DNA from: UBA6921 sp964532385
GTDB taxonomy: Bacteria > Pseudomonadota > Gammaproteobacteria > SG8-11
Length of the DNA: 6,734 nucleotides
Reading direction: 5' to 3'
Assembly: GCA_964532385.1 (NCBI GenBank)
Contig: CAZHHW010000145.1
Location: 1-6,734, forward strand
The notes under the pieces are model-generated. The model searched no databases, had not been told where the DNA came from, and worked only from the letters and a program-made list of their open reading frames with translations. Made by a program: the position numbers and the translations under genes. Below are positions 1 through 5,834 of the stretch, one piece after another; position 1 is the first letter of the stretch; every line of letters begins with the position of its first letter.

Positions 1-48
1 GCCTTTTATTGGTCCGGAAATATGTTTCGTATAACGCAACTCACTCCG
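1..48. other. Short stretch downstream of panB, no gene recognised
   Basis: These 48 bases follow the panB stop codon. panC is the usual next gene in this kind of operon, but reading the minus strand here gives no ATG and no frame resembling the PanC amino terminus. There is no clear hairpin plus T-run either, so neither a panC start nor a terminator can be claimed. Confidence 0.5.
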
Positions 49-855
49 CTAAAAGCTATGTTCTACGCCGGGAAACGTACCGCTCTTCACCGCGCTCACA
101 TACGCGCCGATGGCATCGGCTACGCTCGCCTTTCCTTGCAAGAAATCGTGTGAGAATTTGGGGCGTTTCCCCGGTGTGATGCCCAGCATGTCGTAAATCA
201 CCAGCACTTGCGCATCGCAGTCAACACCCGCGCCGATGCCTATCACCGGAATTTCCAGTGCTTGGGTGATTTGCGCCGCCAAAGTGGCCGGCACGCATTC
301 GAGCAACACGATATCGGCGCCGGCGTCTTGCATCGCGCGCGCGTCGTTCAGCATCGCCGCGGCGGAAGCTTCATCTTTGCCTTGTACGCGATAGCCGCCG
401 AGTTTGTTCACTGATTGCGGCAGCAAGCCCAGATGCGCGCACACCGGAATGCCGTTGATCGCCATCGCGCGCACGGTCTCGACAAAGGCCGCGCCGCCTT
501 CCAGCTTCACCATGTGCGCGCCGCCTTCTTTCATTAACCGGCCGGCGCTGAACACCGCCTGCTCGGCGCGTACGTAAGTCATAAACGGCATGTCGGCCAT
601 TACCAAGGCGTTGCGCGTGGCGCGGCGCACGTTGGCGGTGTGATAAATCATGTCGTTGAGCGTCACGGGTAATGTCGAGTCATGACCCTGGATGACCATG
701 CCCAGTGAATCGCCGACCAGCACCACCTCCACGCCCGCGTCTTCGCACAGGCGCGCGAAGCTCGCGTCGTATGCGGTAAGGCAGGCAAACTTCTGTCCGC
801 TGCGCTTCAGGTTGCGCAGCGTCGTTAAGGTGACGGGTGCGGCGAGTGCGGTCAT
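49..855 (-). CDS. panB: 3-methyl-2-oxobutanoate hydroxymethyltransferase (PanB)
   Basis: PanB transfers a hydroxymethyl group from 5,10-methylene-tetrahydrofolate to 2-oxoisovalerate, giving ketopantoate, the first committed step of pantothenate and CoA synthesis in the cytoplasm. The 268 residues match the usual family length (about 265) as a single TIM barrel. Visible hallmarks are the LTAYDAS start of the barrel (26-32), VGDSLGM with the metal-binding Asp49, the DMPFMTY motif with Asp88, VKLEGG (Lys117, Glu119), HLGLLPQ (141-147), LLECVP with the expected catalytic Glu186, and the IGIGAG glycine loop near 207. All active-site positions known from E. coli PanB appear intact. The ATG overlaps the stop of the upstream kinase gene in an ATGA, and no Shine-Dalgarno is evident, so translation is probably coupled. 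It is the last gene of the pcnB-folK-kinase-panB operon inside this window. The methylene-folate cofactor gives a metabolic link to folK upstream. Confidence 0.97.
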   Translation of the reverse strand: MTALAAPVTLTTLRNLKRSGQKFACLTAYDASFARLCEDAGVEVVLVGDSLGMVIQGHDSTLPVTLNDMIYHTANVRRATRNALVMADMPFMTYVRAEQAVFSAGRLMKEGGAHMVKLEGGAAFVETVRAMAINGIPVCAHLGLLPQSVNKLGGYRVQGKDEASAAAMLNDARAMQDAGADIVLLECVPATLAAQITQALEIPVIGIGAGVDCDAQVLVIYDMLGITPGKRPKFSHDFLQGKASVADAIGAYVSAVKSGTFPGVEHSF

Positions 856-1505
856 AACGCGATCGGCAGCGGGTTAAAATAATGGCGCCCGGCGCGCAGG
901 GTCCGGATGTGTTCGACCAGTTGCCGGTAATCGCGGTCGTTGGCGACCAGGTCGATGTCCGCCGCATTAACGATCAGCAACGGCGCCGCATCATAGCGAT
1001 AAAAGAAATCCGCATAGGCATCGCTGATGCGTTTGAGGTAGCTGACTTCCATCGGCCGCTCATAGGCGGCGCCGCGCTTGCGCACGCGCGTCAGCAATAC
1101 CTCGACGGGGGCCTGCAAATAAATGACGAGATCGGGTACCGGTGCATTGAGTGCGAGACTGGCGTACATCATTTCATAAAGCCGAAGTTCATCGTCATCC
1201 AGATTCAAGCGCGCGAATAAAGGGTCTTTTTCCAGCAAAAAATCCGATACGAAGGTTGATCGGAACAAGTCGGTCTGACGCAATGCCTGGATCTGCCGCG
1301 CGCGTTGCATAAGAAAATACATTTGCGCCGGCAACGCGGCACGGCGCGGGTCTTGATAAAATCTCTCCAGAAATGGATTGTCGTCCGCATCTTCCAGCAA
1401 CAGCTCGCCTTTAAATGTCGTGACCAAGCGCCGTGCCAGACTGGTTTTACCCGCGCCAATGGGCCCCTCGACGACAATATGCGCAAGATGACGATTACTA
1501 TCCAC
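852..1505 (-). CDS. Deoxynucleoside kinase (deoxyadenosine/deoxyguanosine/deoxycytidine kinase family)
   Basis: This enzyme phosphorylates a deoxynucleoside to its 5'-monophosphate using ATP, a cytoplasmic salvage reaction. The exact base preference cannot be read from sequence. With the GTG start the protein has 217 residues, close to family size. It shows a P-loop GPIGAGKT (14-21), the ENPFLERFY-like stretch (here DDNPFLERFY, near 41-50), SDFLLEKDPLFARL in the middle, DLVIYLQAP (strand leading to the lid region), a basic lid TRVRKRG, and a carboxyl end with LLIVNA and YFNPLP. I prefer GTG at 1503-1505 because AGGAGGG lies 6 nt upstream of it. The ATG at 1518-1520 would put that Shine-Dalgarno inside the coding region and has only a weak AGGA far upstream; it would add five residues. 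The stop overlaps panB by 4 nt. A kinase between folK and panB is, as I recall, seen in several beta- and gammaproteobacteria. Confidence 0.9.
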   Translation of the reverse strand: MDSNRHLAHIVVEGPIGAGKTSLARRLVTTFKGELLLEDADDNPFLERFYQDPRRAALPAQMYFLMQRARQIQALRQTDLFRSTFVSDFLLEKDPLFARLNLDDDELRLYEMMYASLALNAPVPDLVIYLQAPVEVLLTRVRKRGAAYERPMEVSYLKRISDAYADFFYRYDAAPLLIVNAADIDLVANDRDYRQLVEHIRTLRAGRHYFNPLPIAL

Positions 1506-1510
1506 AGATT

Positions 1511-1517
1511 CCCTCCT
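1511..1517 (-). promoter_or_regulatory. Strong Shine-Dalgarno that decides the kinase start
   Basis: On the minus strand AGGAGGG is followed by six bases and then GTG (1503-1505). This is nearly perfect complementarity to the 16S rRNA tail at ideal spacing, and it overlaps the first codons that an upstream ATG start would use. It is the best ribosome binding site seen in the operon. Confidence 0.75.
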
Positions 1518-1565
1518 CATTTTTATTGACCGCTGTCCTGTTGGCTTTTAGCCCGAAGGTTATTA

Positions 1566-2069
1566 TTACTGCGCCAATACGCCACTGTCGACCACCTCGA
1601 TGGCGGAGGATGCACAGGCCTTCAGCAGGTCGGCGGCCCGGCCTTTTCCCGGAATTTCCACGCCGGGCGCAATCTCGCACAACGGAGCCAGCACAAAGAC
1701 GCGCTCATGCGCGCCGGGATGTGGCAACGTGAGTTCGTCATCGCTGGAAATTTCACTGCCGTAGAGCAGCAGATCAAGATCGAGAATACGCGGGCCCCAG
1801 CGCACGCCGTTACGTATTCGCCCATTACGCTGTTCAATCGCCTGCAAATAATGCAGCAACTGTTTTGCTTTCAAGCGCGTGTCGATGGCGGCAACCGCAT
1901 TGATGTAATCCGGCTGATCGGGCGGACCCAATGGGGCGCTGCGATATAAATGCGAACGTAGAACCAGCCTTGATTGCGGCAGGCATTCCAGCTCGTCAAG
2001 TGCGCGGCGCACTTGTTGCACCGGGTCGGCAAGGTTACTGCCTAATCCAATATAGGCGCGCACCAACAT
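1566..2069 (-). CDS. folK: 2-amino-4-hydroxy-6-hydroxymethyldihydropteridine pyrophosphokinase (HPPK, FolK)
   Basis: FolK transfers pyrophosphate from ATP to 6-hydroxymethyl-7,8-dihydropterin, the step before dihydropteroate synthase in folate synthesis. The 167 residues compare with 159 in E. coli. The motifs are in order: YIGLGSNL at the amino end (6-13), YRSAPLG and DQPDYINAV (42-59) for pterin binding, then GRIR and RWGPRILDLDLLLYG (90-104), whose Asp97 and Asp99 are the expected magnesium ligands. LPHPGAHERVFVLAPL follows, the second half of the HPPK signature. All catalytic positions look intact; only the last 20 or so residues are variable. The ATG lies 9 nt after the pcnB stop with no strong Shine-Dalgarno, so it probably depends on translation of pcnB. 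About 60 nt separate its stop from the kinase start; they contain only a weak GGCT/AGCC hairpin without a T-run, so the operon likely continues. Confidence 0.96.
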   Translation of the reverse strand: MLVRAYIGLGSNLADPVQQVRRALDELECLPQSRLVLRSHLYRSAPLGPPDQPDYINAVAAIDTRLKAKQLLHYLQAIEQRNGRIRNGVRWGPRILDLDLLLYGSEISSDDELTLPHPGAHERVFVLAPLCEIAPGVEIPGKGRAADLLKACASSAIEVVDSGVLAQ

Positions 2070-2078
2070 GGGTATGGA

Positions 2079-3431
2079 TCACTCGGAAACGGCAGCGCCT
2101 GCGGATTTGGGTTTGCGGCGGCGGCCGCGGCGCAACGTGCGCGCCGGTTTTTGCGTGGCGCTCATCATCGCTTCGCGCCCGGCATCGTCCTTGTACTGGA
2201 AGTCGGTCCACCACTGCGCAAGCTCAGGACTTTCTTCGCCGCTTTCGGCACGCAAGAGCAGAAAATCGTAGGCCGCGCGAAAGCGCGGATGCGCGAGCAT
2301 GCGTAACGGACGGCGTCCTGCGACACTTTTCAGACGCGGCTGCATTTGCCAGATTTCTCGCGCGAGCATGGTGAACCGCCTGGGAATCGCCACACGCTCC
2401 GCCTGCTCTGCAATAATTTCGGCGGCGGCGAGTTGTAACGCTTCAATGTCGCCACGCCCCTGCGCCTGATAGGCATCCGAGCGCAAGCGGGTGGCTTCCC
2501 ACAAGATGACCGCGAACAGAAAAGCAGGTGTAGTCGATTTGCCTTCGTTGACACGCTTGTCGGTGTTCGCCAGGCCGCGCAACAGCAAGGTGAGCGGATA
2601 ATTGTCAAGCTGCTGGCTCAAGCTCGCTTCGACCTGCGGAAACAGACATTCGAACAGACGGTAATGGCGCAACTGTTCGTAGGTCGCCACGGCGAAACCG
2701 GACATGAACATTTTCAGTATTTCTTCGAACAAGCGCGCAGGCGGCACTTGTTCAAGCAAGGTGCGCAACTGGGCAATGGCGGCTTCGGCGGCCGGGTCGA
2801 CGCGGAAACCCAACTTGGCGGCGAAGCGCACCGCGCGCAGCATACGTACCGGGTCTTCACGAAACCGCAGCATGGGCTCGCCGATGGTGCGGAACACTCC
2901 CCGGCGCAAATCCGCCATGCCTTCGGTGTAATCCACAACGCTGAAATCCTGGATGTTGTAATACAGCGCATTCACGGTGAAGTCGCGGCGCCAAGCGTCC
3001 TGCTCGATGGTGCCGTAAACATTGTCGCGGATGATCATGCCATCGCGCATGACACCGTCGCTGGCGTCCGAGTCATCGTGTTGCGCACGAAACGTCGCAA
3101 CTTCGATAATGTCCGAACCAAAATGCACATGCGCCAGACGAAAGCGCCGTCCGATCAGACGGCAATTGCGAAATAATTCTTTGACTTGCTCGGGATGCGC
3201 GCTGGTGGCCACATCAAAGTCTTTGGGCTCACGCCCCAGCAACATGTCGCGCACACAGCCGCCCACCAAATACGCGGCGTAGCCGGCCTCCTTCAAACGA
3301 TACAAAACCTTTAACGCGTTATTATTGATGAACGCGCGCGAGATGTTGTGATCGCTGCGCGGGATGATGGTCGGTGAAGTAATAAATGTATCTCCGTGTC
3401 GCGGCGTGAATGGGCCAATAACCTTGTGCAA
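2079..3431 (-). CDS. pcnB: Poly(A) polymerase I (PcnB)
   Basis: PcnB adds poly(A) tails to RNA 3' ends and so promotes decay of mRNA fragments and regulatory RNAs. The 450 residues show the class II nucleotidyltransferase head LVGGCVRDMLLG (55-66) and KDFDVAT with the catalytic Asp71-x-Asp73, then FRNCRLIGRRFRLAHVHFG (87-105), RRDFTVNALYYN (148 on), and the RFREDPVRMLRAVRFAAKLGF block of the RNA/ATP-binding neck. The GRR-rich basic tail (RRGRRRKPK near the end) is typical of PcnB and helps separate it from CCA-adding enzyme, as does the IPR...HNIS..INNNALKVLYRL lead-in shared with E. coli PcnB. The start is TTG at 3429-3431: the codon just upstream is TGA in frame, no ATG or GTG precedes the conserved region, and GGAG lies 9 nt upstream. 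It heads the operon, with folK 9 nt downstream. Confidence 0.95.
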   Translation of the reverse strand: MHKVIGPFTPRHGDTFITSPTIIPRSDHNISRAFINNNALKVLYRLKEAGYAAYLVGGCVRDMLLGREPKDFDVATSAHPEQVKELFRNCRLIGRRFRLAHVHFGSDIIEVATFRAQHDDSDASDGVMRDGMIIRDNVYGTIEQDAWRRDFTVNALYYNIQDFSVVDYTEGMADLRRGVFRTIGEPMLRFREDPVRMLRAVRFAAKLGFRVDPAAEAAIAQLRTLLEQVPPARLFEEILKMFMSGFAVATYEQLRHYRLFECLFPQVEASLSQQLDNYPLTLLLRGLANTDKRVNEGKSTTPAFLFAVILWEATRLRSDAYQAQGRGDIEALQLAAAEIIAEQAERVAIPRRFTMLAREIWQMQPRLKSVAGRRPLRMLAHPRFRAAYDFLLLRAESGEESPELAQWWTDFQYKDDAGREAMMSATQKPARTLRRGRRRKPKSAGAAVSE

Positions 3432-3451
3432 TCAGCAAGGCTCCGTATAAT
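3424..3451 (+). promoter_or_regulatory. Sigma-70 type promoter for tRNA-Glu
   Basis: TTGTGC (3424-3429) and a perfect TATAAT (3446-3451) are separated by 16 nt. Transcription would begin near 3458, about 40 nt before the mature tRNA, a normal 5' leader length for RNase P processing. The -35 matches consensus only in its TTG. The element lies across the first codons and translation start of pcnB on the other strand. Confidence 0.6.
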
Positions 3452-3476
3452 AGCACCTTCTTTAAAATGACTTGAA
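3447..3476 (-). promoter_or_regulatory. Possible pcnB operon promoter (extended -10)
   Basis: On the minus strand TGC-TATTAT (3455 down to 3447) matches an extended -10 element, with a weak TTCAAG (3476-3471) 18 nt upstream as -35. Transcription would begin near 3440, only about 10 nt before the TTG start, which would exclude the GGAG from the transcript. Either the mRNA is nearly leaderless or the true promoter lies farther upstream. The hexamer overlaps the -10 of the divergent tRNA promoter. Confidence 0.25.
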
Positions 3477-3497
3477 ATCATTGCCTTGCCTGCATTT

Positions 3498-3573
3498 GCT
3501 CCCTTCGTCTAGCGGCCTAGGACACTGCCCTCTCACGGCGGGAACAGGGGTTCGAAACCCCTAGGGAGCGCCA
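3498..3573 (+). tRNA. tRNA-Glu, anticodon CTC
   Basis: The 76 nt fold as a complete cloverleaf. The acceptor stem GCTCCCT (3498-3504) pairs with AGGGAGC (3563-3569). The discriminator base is G3570 and CCA is encoded (3571-3573). The anticodon stem CTGCC (3525-3529) pairs with GGCGG (3537-3541) with one T-G wobble. The loop CTCTCAC (3530-3536) puts anticodon CTC at 3532-3534. The T arm AGGGG-TTCGAAA-CCCCT (3546-3562) is perfect. The sequence is close to E. coli tRNA-Glu, including the CTTCGTCTAG start of the D arm, but E. coli tRNA-Glu carries TTC. A CTC anticodon should read GAG only, so a TTC isoacceptor must exist elsewhere to read GAA. No terminator hairpin is seen directly after the gene. 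Confidence 0.96.
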
Positions 3574-3596
3574 CTTGTTTTCACTGAAATCTTTGC

Positions 3597-3624
3597 TTGA
3601 CCCCATCTGCGCGCCGCTTACACT
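3597..3624 (+). promoter_or_regulatory. Sigma-70-like promoter for the PilZ gene
   Basis: TTGACC (3597-3602) and TACACT (3619-3624) are separated by 16 nt and lie directly downstream of the tRNA. Transcription would start near 3631, leaving a leader of about 20 nt that contains the GAGG ribosome binding site (3641-3644). The gene therefore need not rely on read-through from the tRNA promoter. Confidence 0.55.
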
Positions 3625-3652
3625 TGCGTGGATCGACGCTGAGGATCACTGC

Positions 3653-3967
3653 ATGACACACTACATGCCCTTCCGTGCTTACGAAGAAAAACGTAATTTC
3701 CCCCGCATGCGCATGGATTGCGCACTGTCCTATGCCACCGTGGGCGAACGCGGCACGGCGGAAGGACGCTGCAAAAATCTCAGCGCGCAAGGCGTGTTAT
3801 TCAATACATTGAAGCCGATCCTGATCGGCGCGCTGATCGATATTAATATCACCCCGCAAAAAGCCGTGGTTGAGCCATTTAACGCGGTGGTGGAAGTTAT
3901 CCGGGTATCAAACGCGGGCGGCGTGAATGACTATGAAATTGCGGCACGCATTAAGGAAATTAAATAG
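3653..3967 (+). CDS. Small PilZ-domain protein, probable cyclic-di-GMP receptor
   Basis: PilZ domains bind cyclic di-GMP and relay it to motility, exopolysaccharide or secretion targets. This 104-residue cytoplasmic protein is a single PilZ domain. It has the RxxxR loop (Arg14-NFP-Arg18), the beta-strand motif NLSAQG (Asn42, Ser44, Gly47, fitting D/NxSxxG), and a closing strand with DYEIAARIKEI. All residues expected to contact the dinucleotide are present. The ATG at 3653 is preferred because GAGG lies 8 nt upstream (3641-3644). An open frame continues back to a TTG at 3575, directly after the tRNA CCA, but those 26 residues look unlike PilZ and overlap the predicted promoter. It sits alone between tRNA-Glu and the convergent FlgT gene, so its target is unknown. 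The nearby flagellar genes make a motility role attractive, but that is inference. Confidence 0.88.
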   Translation: MTHYMPFRAYEEKRNFPRMRMDCALSYATVGERGTAEGRCKNLSAQGVLFNTLKPILIGALIDINITPQKAVVEPFNAVVEVIRVSNAGGVNDYEIAARIKEIK

Positions 3968-4023
3968 GGCACTGCGGGCAGCAAATGTTCTTACGAATCG
4001 ATCTGAATCGGAAAGCGGGCGCG
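3968..4023. other. Short convergent intergenic spacer
   Basis: These 56 bases lie between the stop codons of the PilZ gene (plus) and the FlgT gene (minus). I see only a weak CGAT/ATCG pairing and no GC-rich hairpin with a T-run on either strand, so termination here is probably Rho-dependent or lies inside the genes. Confidence 0.4.
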
Positions 4024-5193
4024 CTACCAGCCAAAACGCACGATATCGCCCGGCTTGATGCGCACTTGATCGGTCTCTAATTCGCCGACCGCGAATTGCG
4101 GTTGAACACTTTTAACCACCAGGGTCGCCACCGGCTGTTCGGTAAAACCCAAAAAACTCCCATTCATCGGGTCGGCGAGCGGCTCATCGCCGGTTTTGTA
4201 AGTTAACAACATATCTCCCACCCGCACCGACGACGTGCTGCCCGCGTCGAAGTATATTTTTTTTGCATCGCTGCGAATCACATGCGCGGTGAAAGGCAGC
4301 CGGTTCAACTCGGCGAACAAGGCGCTCGCAGCGCGCCGCAGGATCTGTTGGACAGCCAGCCCATACGGGGTGGCCAAAAATTCCGCGCTTGCGATGGAAA
4401 CACCCGGTTTCACCCGTTCGGCGCCCACGATATTTTCGTTGTAACGCGAGCGTGCCAGCAGCGTGCCGCTGACTCCGTCGAACAATATCAATTCCATTTC
4501 AAAGCGCCTGGTGTTGCCAAGCAATTCTTCGTTCATGCCGGTGTCGAGGATGGTTCCTGCAATCAGAAACTGAACGCCCAATTCTTTTGCAACGCGTGCA
4601 ACCATCTCGCGGCTGGGAATACTATTTTGTTCAACGGCGGAAGCGGCACGCTCGGCCAGCACGTACTGCGCACCATCGACACCGATGATGCCGTGGCGGC
4701 CTTCCATTTCCTTGCGCAGCAAGCGCGGCAATTCCATTTCGATGTAAGCCAGATCCGCCGACGCGCTGCGATTGCGCACCAGCAACTGCATGAAAGCGAT
4801 TTTTTTGCGGTATTCATTTTTGGCAGCATCTTCGCCACGGCCGACTTCGGCACGGATCAACACATGCAAAATTCCCTCCTCGCTCCACTCATCGGCAACC
4901 GACACATTGGTCACGCGCCCGTTGCTGCGCAGGCGCGCACTGTCGCCGGTCACAGTGTGGTTCGACAGGGTGGTTGAGGTCGATATCTCCACGGAATTCT
5001 GCATTGCCGCCTGGCGTATTGCGTTTTGAATCGCCAGGATACGCGCCTTGCCAGGAGCGCCGTCGATAATGGGCGCGGTGCCTTCGGCTTCGATACTCAG
5101 TGCCATCCCCGTCTGGCTCGTCAGGCCCAATACGAAAATGGCGATAAATTTAAAACACCCGGCGCCCAATCTCTTTTGTGTGGACGGGAGCAT
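4024..5193 (-). CDS. flgT: FlgT-like flagellar assembly protein
   Basis: In Vibrio, FlgT is a periplasmic protein of the H ring around the flagellar basal body and is needed for stable assembly of the outer rings and stator-associated ring. This 389-residue protein has a signal peptide (basic KRLGAGCFK, hydrophobic FIAIFVLGLT, probable cleavage after Ala31 in TGMA). The three FlgT parts follow in order. An amino-terminal domain (about 34-118) has IEAEGTAPIIDG, the AIQNAIRQAAMQ helix and LRSNGRVTNVSV. A middle TolB-N-like domain (about 125-300) contains VAKELGVQFLIAGTI and FEMELILFDGVSGTLL. A carboxyl SH3-like domain (about 305-389) has IYFDAGSTSSVRVGDML and ends GDIVRFGW. The length is close to Vibrio FlgT. 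The ATG is 2 nt after the stop of the LPP20/FlgP-like gene, with GAG just upstream, so the two are translationally coupled. Assignment rests on domain pattern; a related LPP20-associated periplasmic protein is the alternative. Confidence 0.82.
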   Translation of the reverse strand: MLPSTQKRLGAGCFKFIAIFVLGLTSQTGMALSIEAEGTAPIIDGAPGKARILAIQNAIRQAAMQNSVEISTSTTLSNHTVTGDSARLRSNGRVTNVSVADEWSEEGILHVLIRAEVGRGEDAAKNEYRKKIAFMQLLVRNRSASADLAYIEMELPRLLRKEMEGRHGIIGVDGAQYVLAERAASAVEQNSIPSREMVARVAKELGVQFLIAGTILDTGMNEELLGNTRRFEMELILFDGVSGTLLARSRYNENIVGAERVKPGVSIASAEFLATPYGLAVQQILRRAASALFAELNRLPFTAHVIRSDAKKIYFDAGSTSSVRVGDMLLTYKTGDEPLADPMNGSFLGFTEQPVATLVVKSVQPQFAVGELETDQVRIKPGDIVRFGW

Positions 5194-5195
5194 GG

Positions 5196-5798
5196 TTACT
5201 CGCTGTAGTAAAAATTCGCAGGTGATTCGGGTGGGGCAAAGGAAACATGCGCGCCGTCACTGCCGCACGGTGGCGTCGTGGGTGCGGCCAAAGCCTTGGC
5301 CAGGAAATTTTCGTCGACCATCAATTCGACCACTGTTTCGTAGTTGCCGTCGTCCGTCGCGTTCACGCTCAAAATACGCGCGCCGCGCACGTAGGCGTCC
5401 ATGAATACGCGATAACGATCTTTCTGCACCACCATGTCGCCGAGGGTCGTTCCACCCCAGATATGCAACCCATTGATGGTTTCCGCCAAGGCACGATAGG
5501 CATCCATTTTTGATGCGCGCATCGCCATCAAACGGCGCTGATTTTCGGGGTAATATTTCGGCGGTGGAGCGCCATAACCGGTGGCACCGACATGCAGTAA
5601 TTCCGATTTTTTCTGTTCTTGTGGATGATCAAAGCTGGTCCCCGTGTCATCGGGCCGGCAATCCGCTGCTTTCGGCATCACCGCCTCACCGGATTCCATA
5701 TCGCCTTGAGCCGCTCCGGCAGCAGGCGCGAGTGTTGCGAATAACATGACGGCGACGATCCGAAACGGCGAGAGGCACGGATACATAAATTTCAACAT
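5196..5798 (-). CDS. LPP20/FlgP-family secreted protein
   Basis: Relatives of this protein (FlgP in Vibrio, LPP20 in Helicobacter) are outer-membrane-associated and in Vibrio form part of the flagellar basal disk. The protein has 200 residues. A signal peptide covers about 1-29 (hydrophobic IVAVMLFATLAPAAGA, AxA-type cleavage). A low-complexity linker follows (30-68), then the LPP20 domain (about 70-172), with GATGYGAP, the hallmark helix QRRLMAMRASKMDAYRALAE (87-106), INGLHI, AYVRGARILSVN and YETVVELMVD. The tail is proline-rich. No lipobox is visible: Cys8 precedes the hydrophobic core and Cys47 lies far beyond it, unlike lipoprotein FlgP. I chose the ATG at 5796-5798, with a weak GGTG upstream; ATG at 5784-5786 would shorten the signal peptide by four residues. 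The frame stays open to a GTG at 5885, but those residues are basic, Cys/Thr-rich and would bury the signal peptide. It is followed 2 nt later by flgT. Confidence 0.82.
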   Translation of the reverse strand: MLKFMYPCLSPFRIVAVMLFATLAPAAGAAQGDMESGEAVMPKAADCRPDDTGTSFDHPQEQKKSELLHVGATGYGAPPPKYYPENQRRLMAMRASKMDAYRALAETINGLHIWGGTTLGDMVVQKDRYRVFMDAYVRGARILSVNATDDGNYETVVELMVDENFLAKALAAPTTPPCGSDGAHVSFAPPESPANFYYSE

Positions 5799-5804
5799 AC
5801 GACA

Positions 5805-5814
5805 CCAACGTTGG
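5805..5814. repeat. Perfect 10-bp palindrome in the LPP20-gene leader
   Basis: CCAACGTTGG is self-complementary and sits 7-16 nt upstream of the chosen ATG, overlapping the weak GGTG ribosome binding site. Two more pairs extend it after one mismatch on each side. The absent loop makes an RNA hairpin unlikely, so if functional it would be a DNA site. A chance 10-bp palindrome cannot be excluded. Confidence 0.4.
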
Positions 5815-5834
5815 AGTGGATGTGTGGTGCAGGT

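Noticed and set aside
1..48. Start of panC downstream of panB
   Set aside because: The only start codons on the minus strand (GTG, TTG) give short or non-PanC-like sequences, so panC, if present, begins outside the window.
1931..2374. 147-residue plus-strand open frame across the folK/pcnB junction
   Set aside because: It crosses two well-supported minus-strand genes, is rich in Arg, Ala and Trp, and has no recognisable motif.
2664..3176. 170-residue plus-strand open frame
   Set aside because: It is fully antisense to the highly conserved pcnB core, has no good ribosome binding site and low-complexity His/Gln/Arg-rich content typical of a shadow frame.
3575..3652. TTG start of the PilZ gene directly after the tRNA
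   Set aside because: The stretch contains a good -35/-10 pair and no ribosome binding site before the TTG, whereas ATG at 3653 has GAGG at good spacing.
3968..4023. Bidirectional terminator between the PilZ and flgT genes
   Set aside because: The only pairing seen is a 4-bp CGAT/ATCG stem with no T-run, too weak to call.
4282..4977. 231-residue plus-strand open frame
   Set aside because: It is antisense to flgT. Its composition (many His, Gln, Phe, Arg) and lack of any recognisable domain mark it as a shadow of the real gene.
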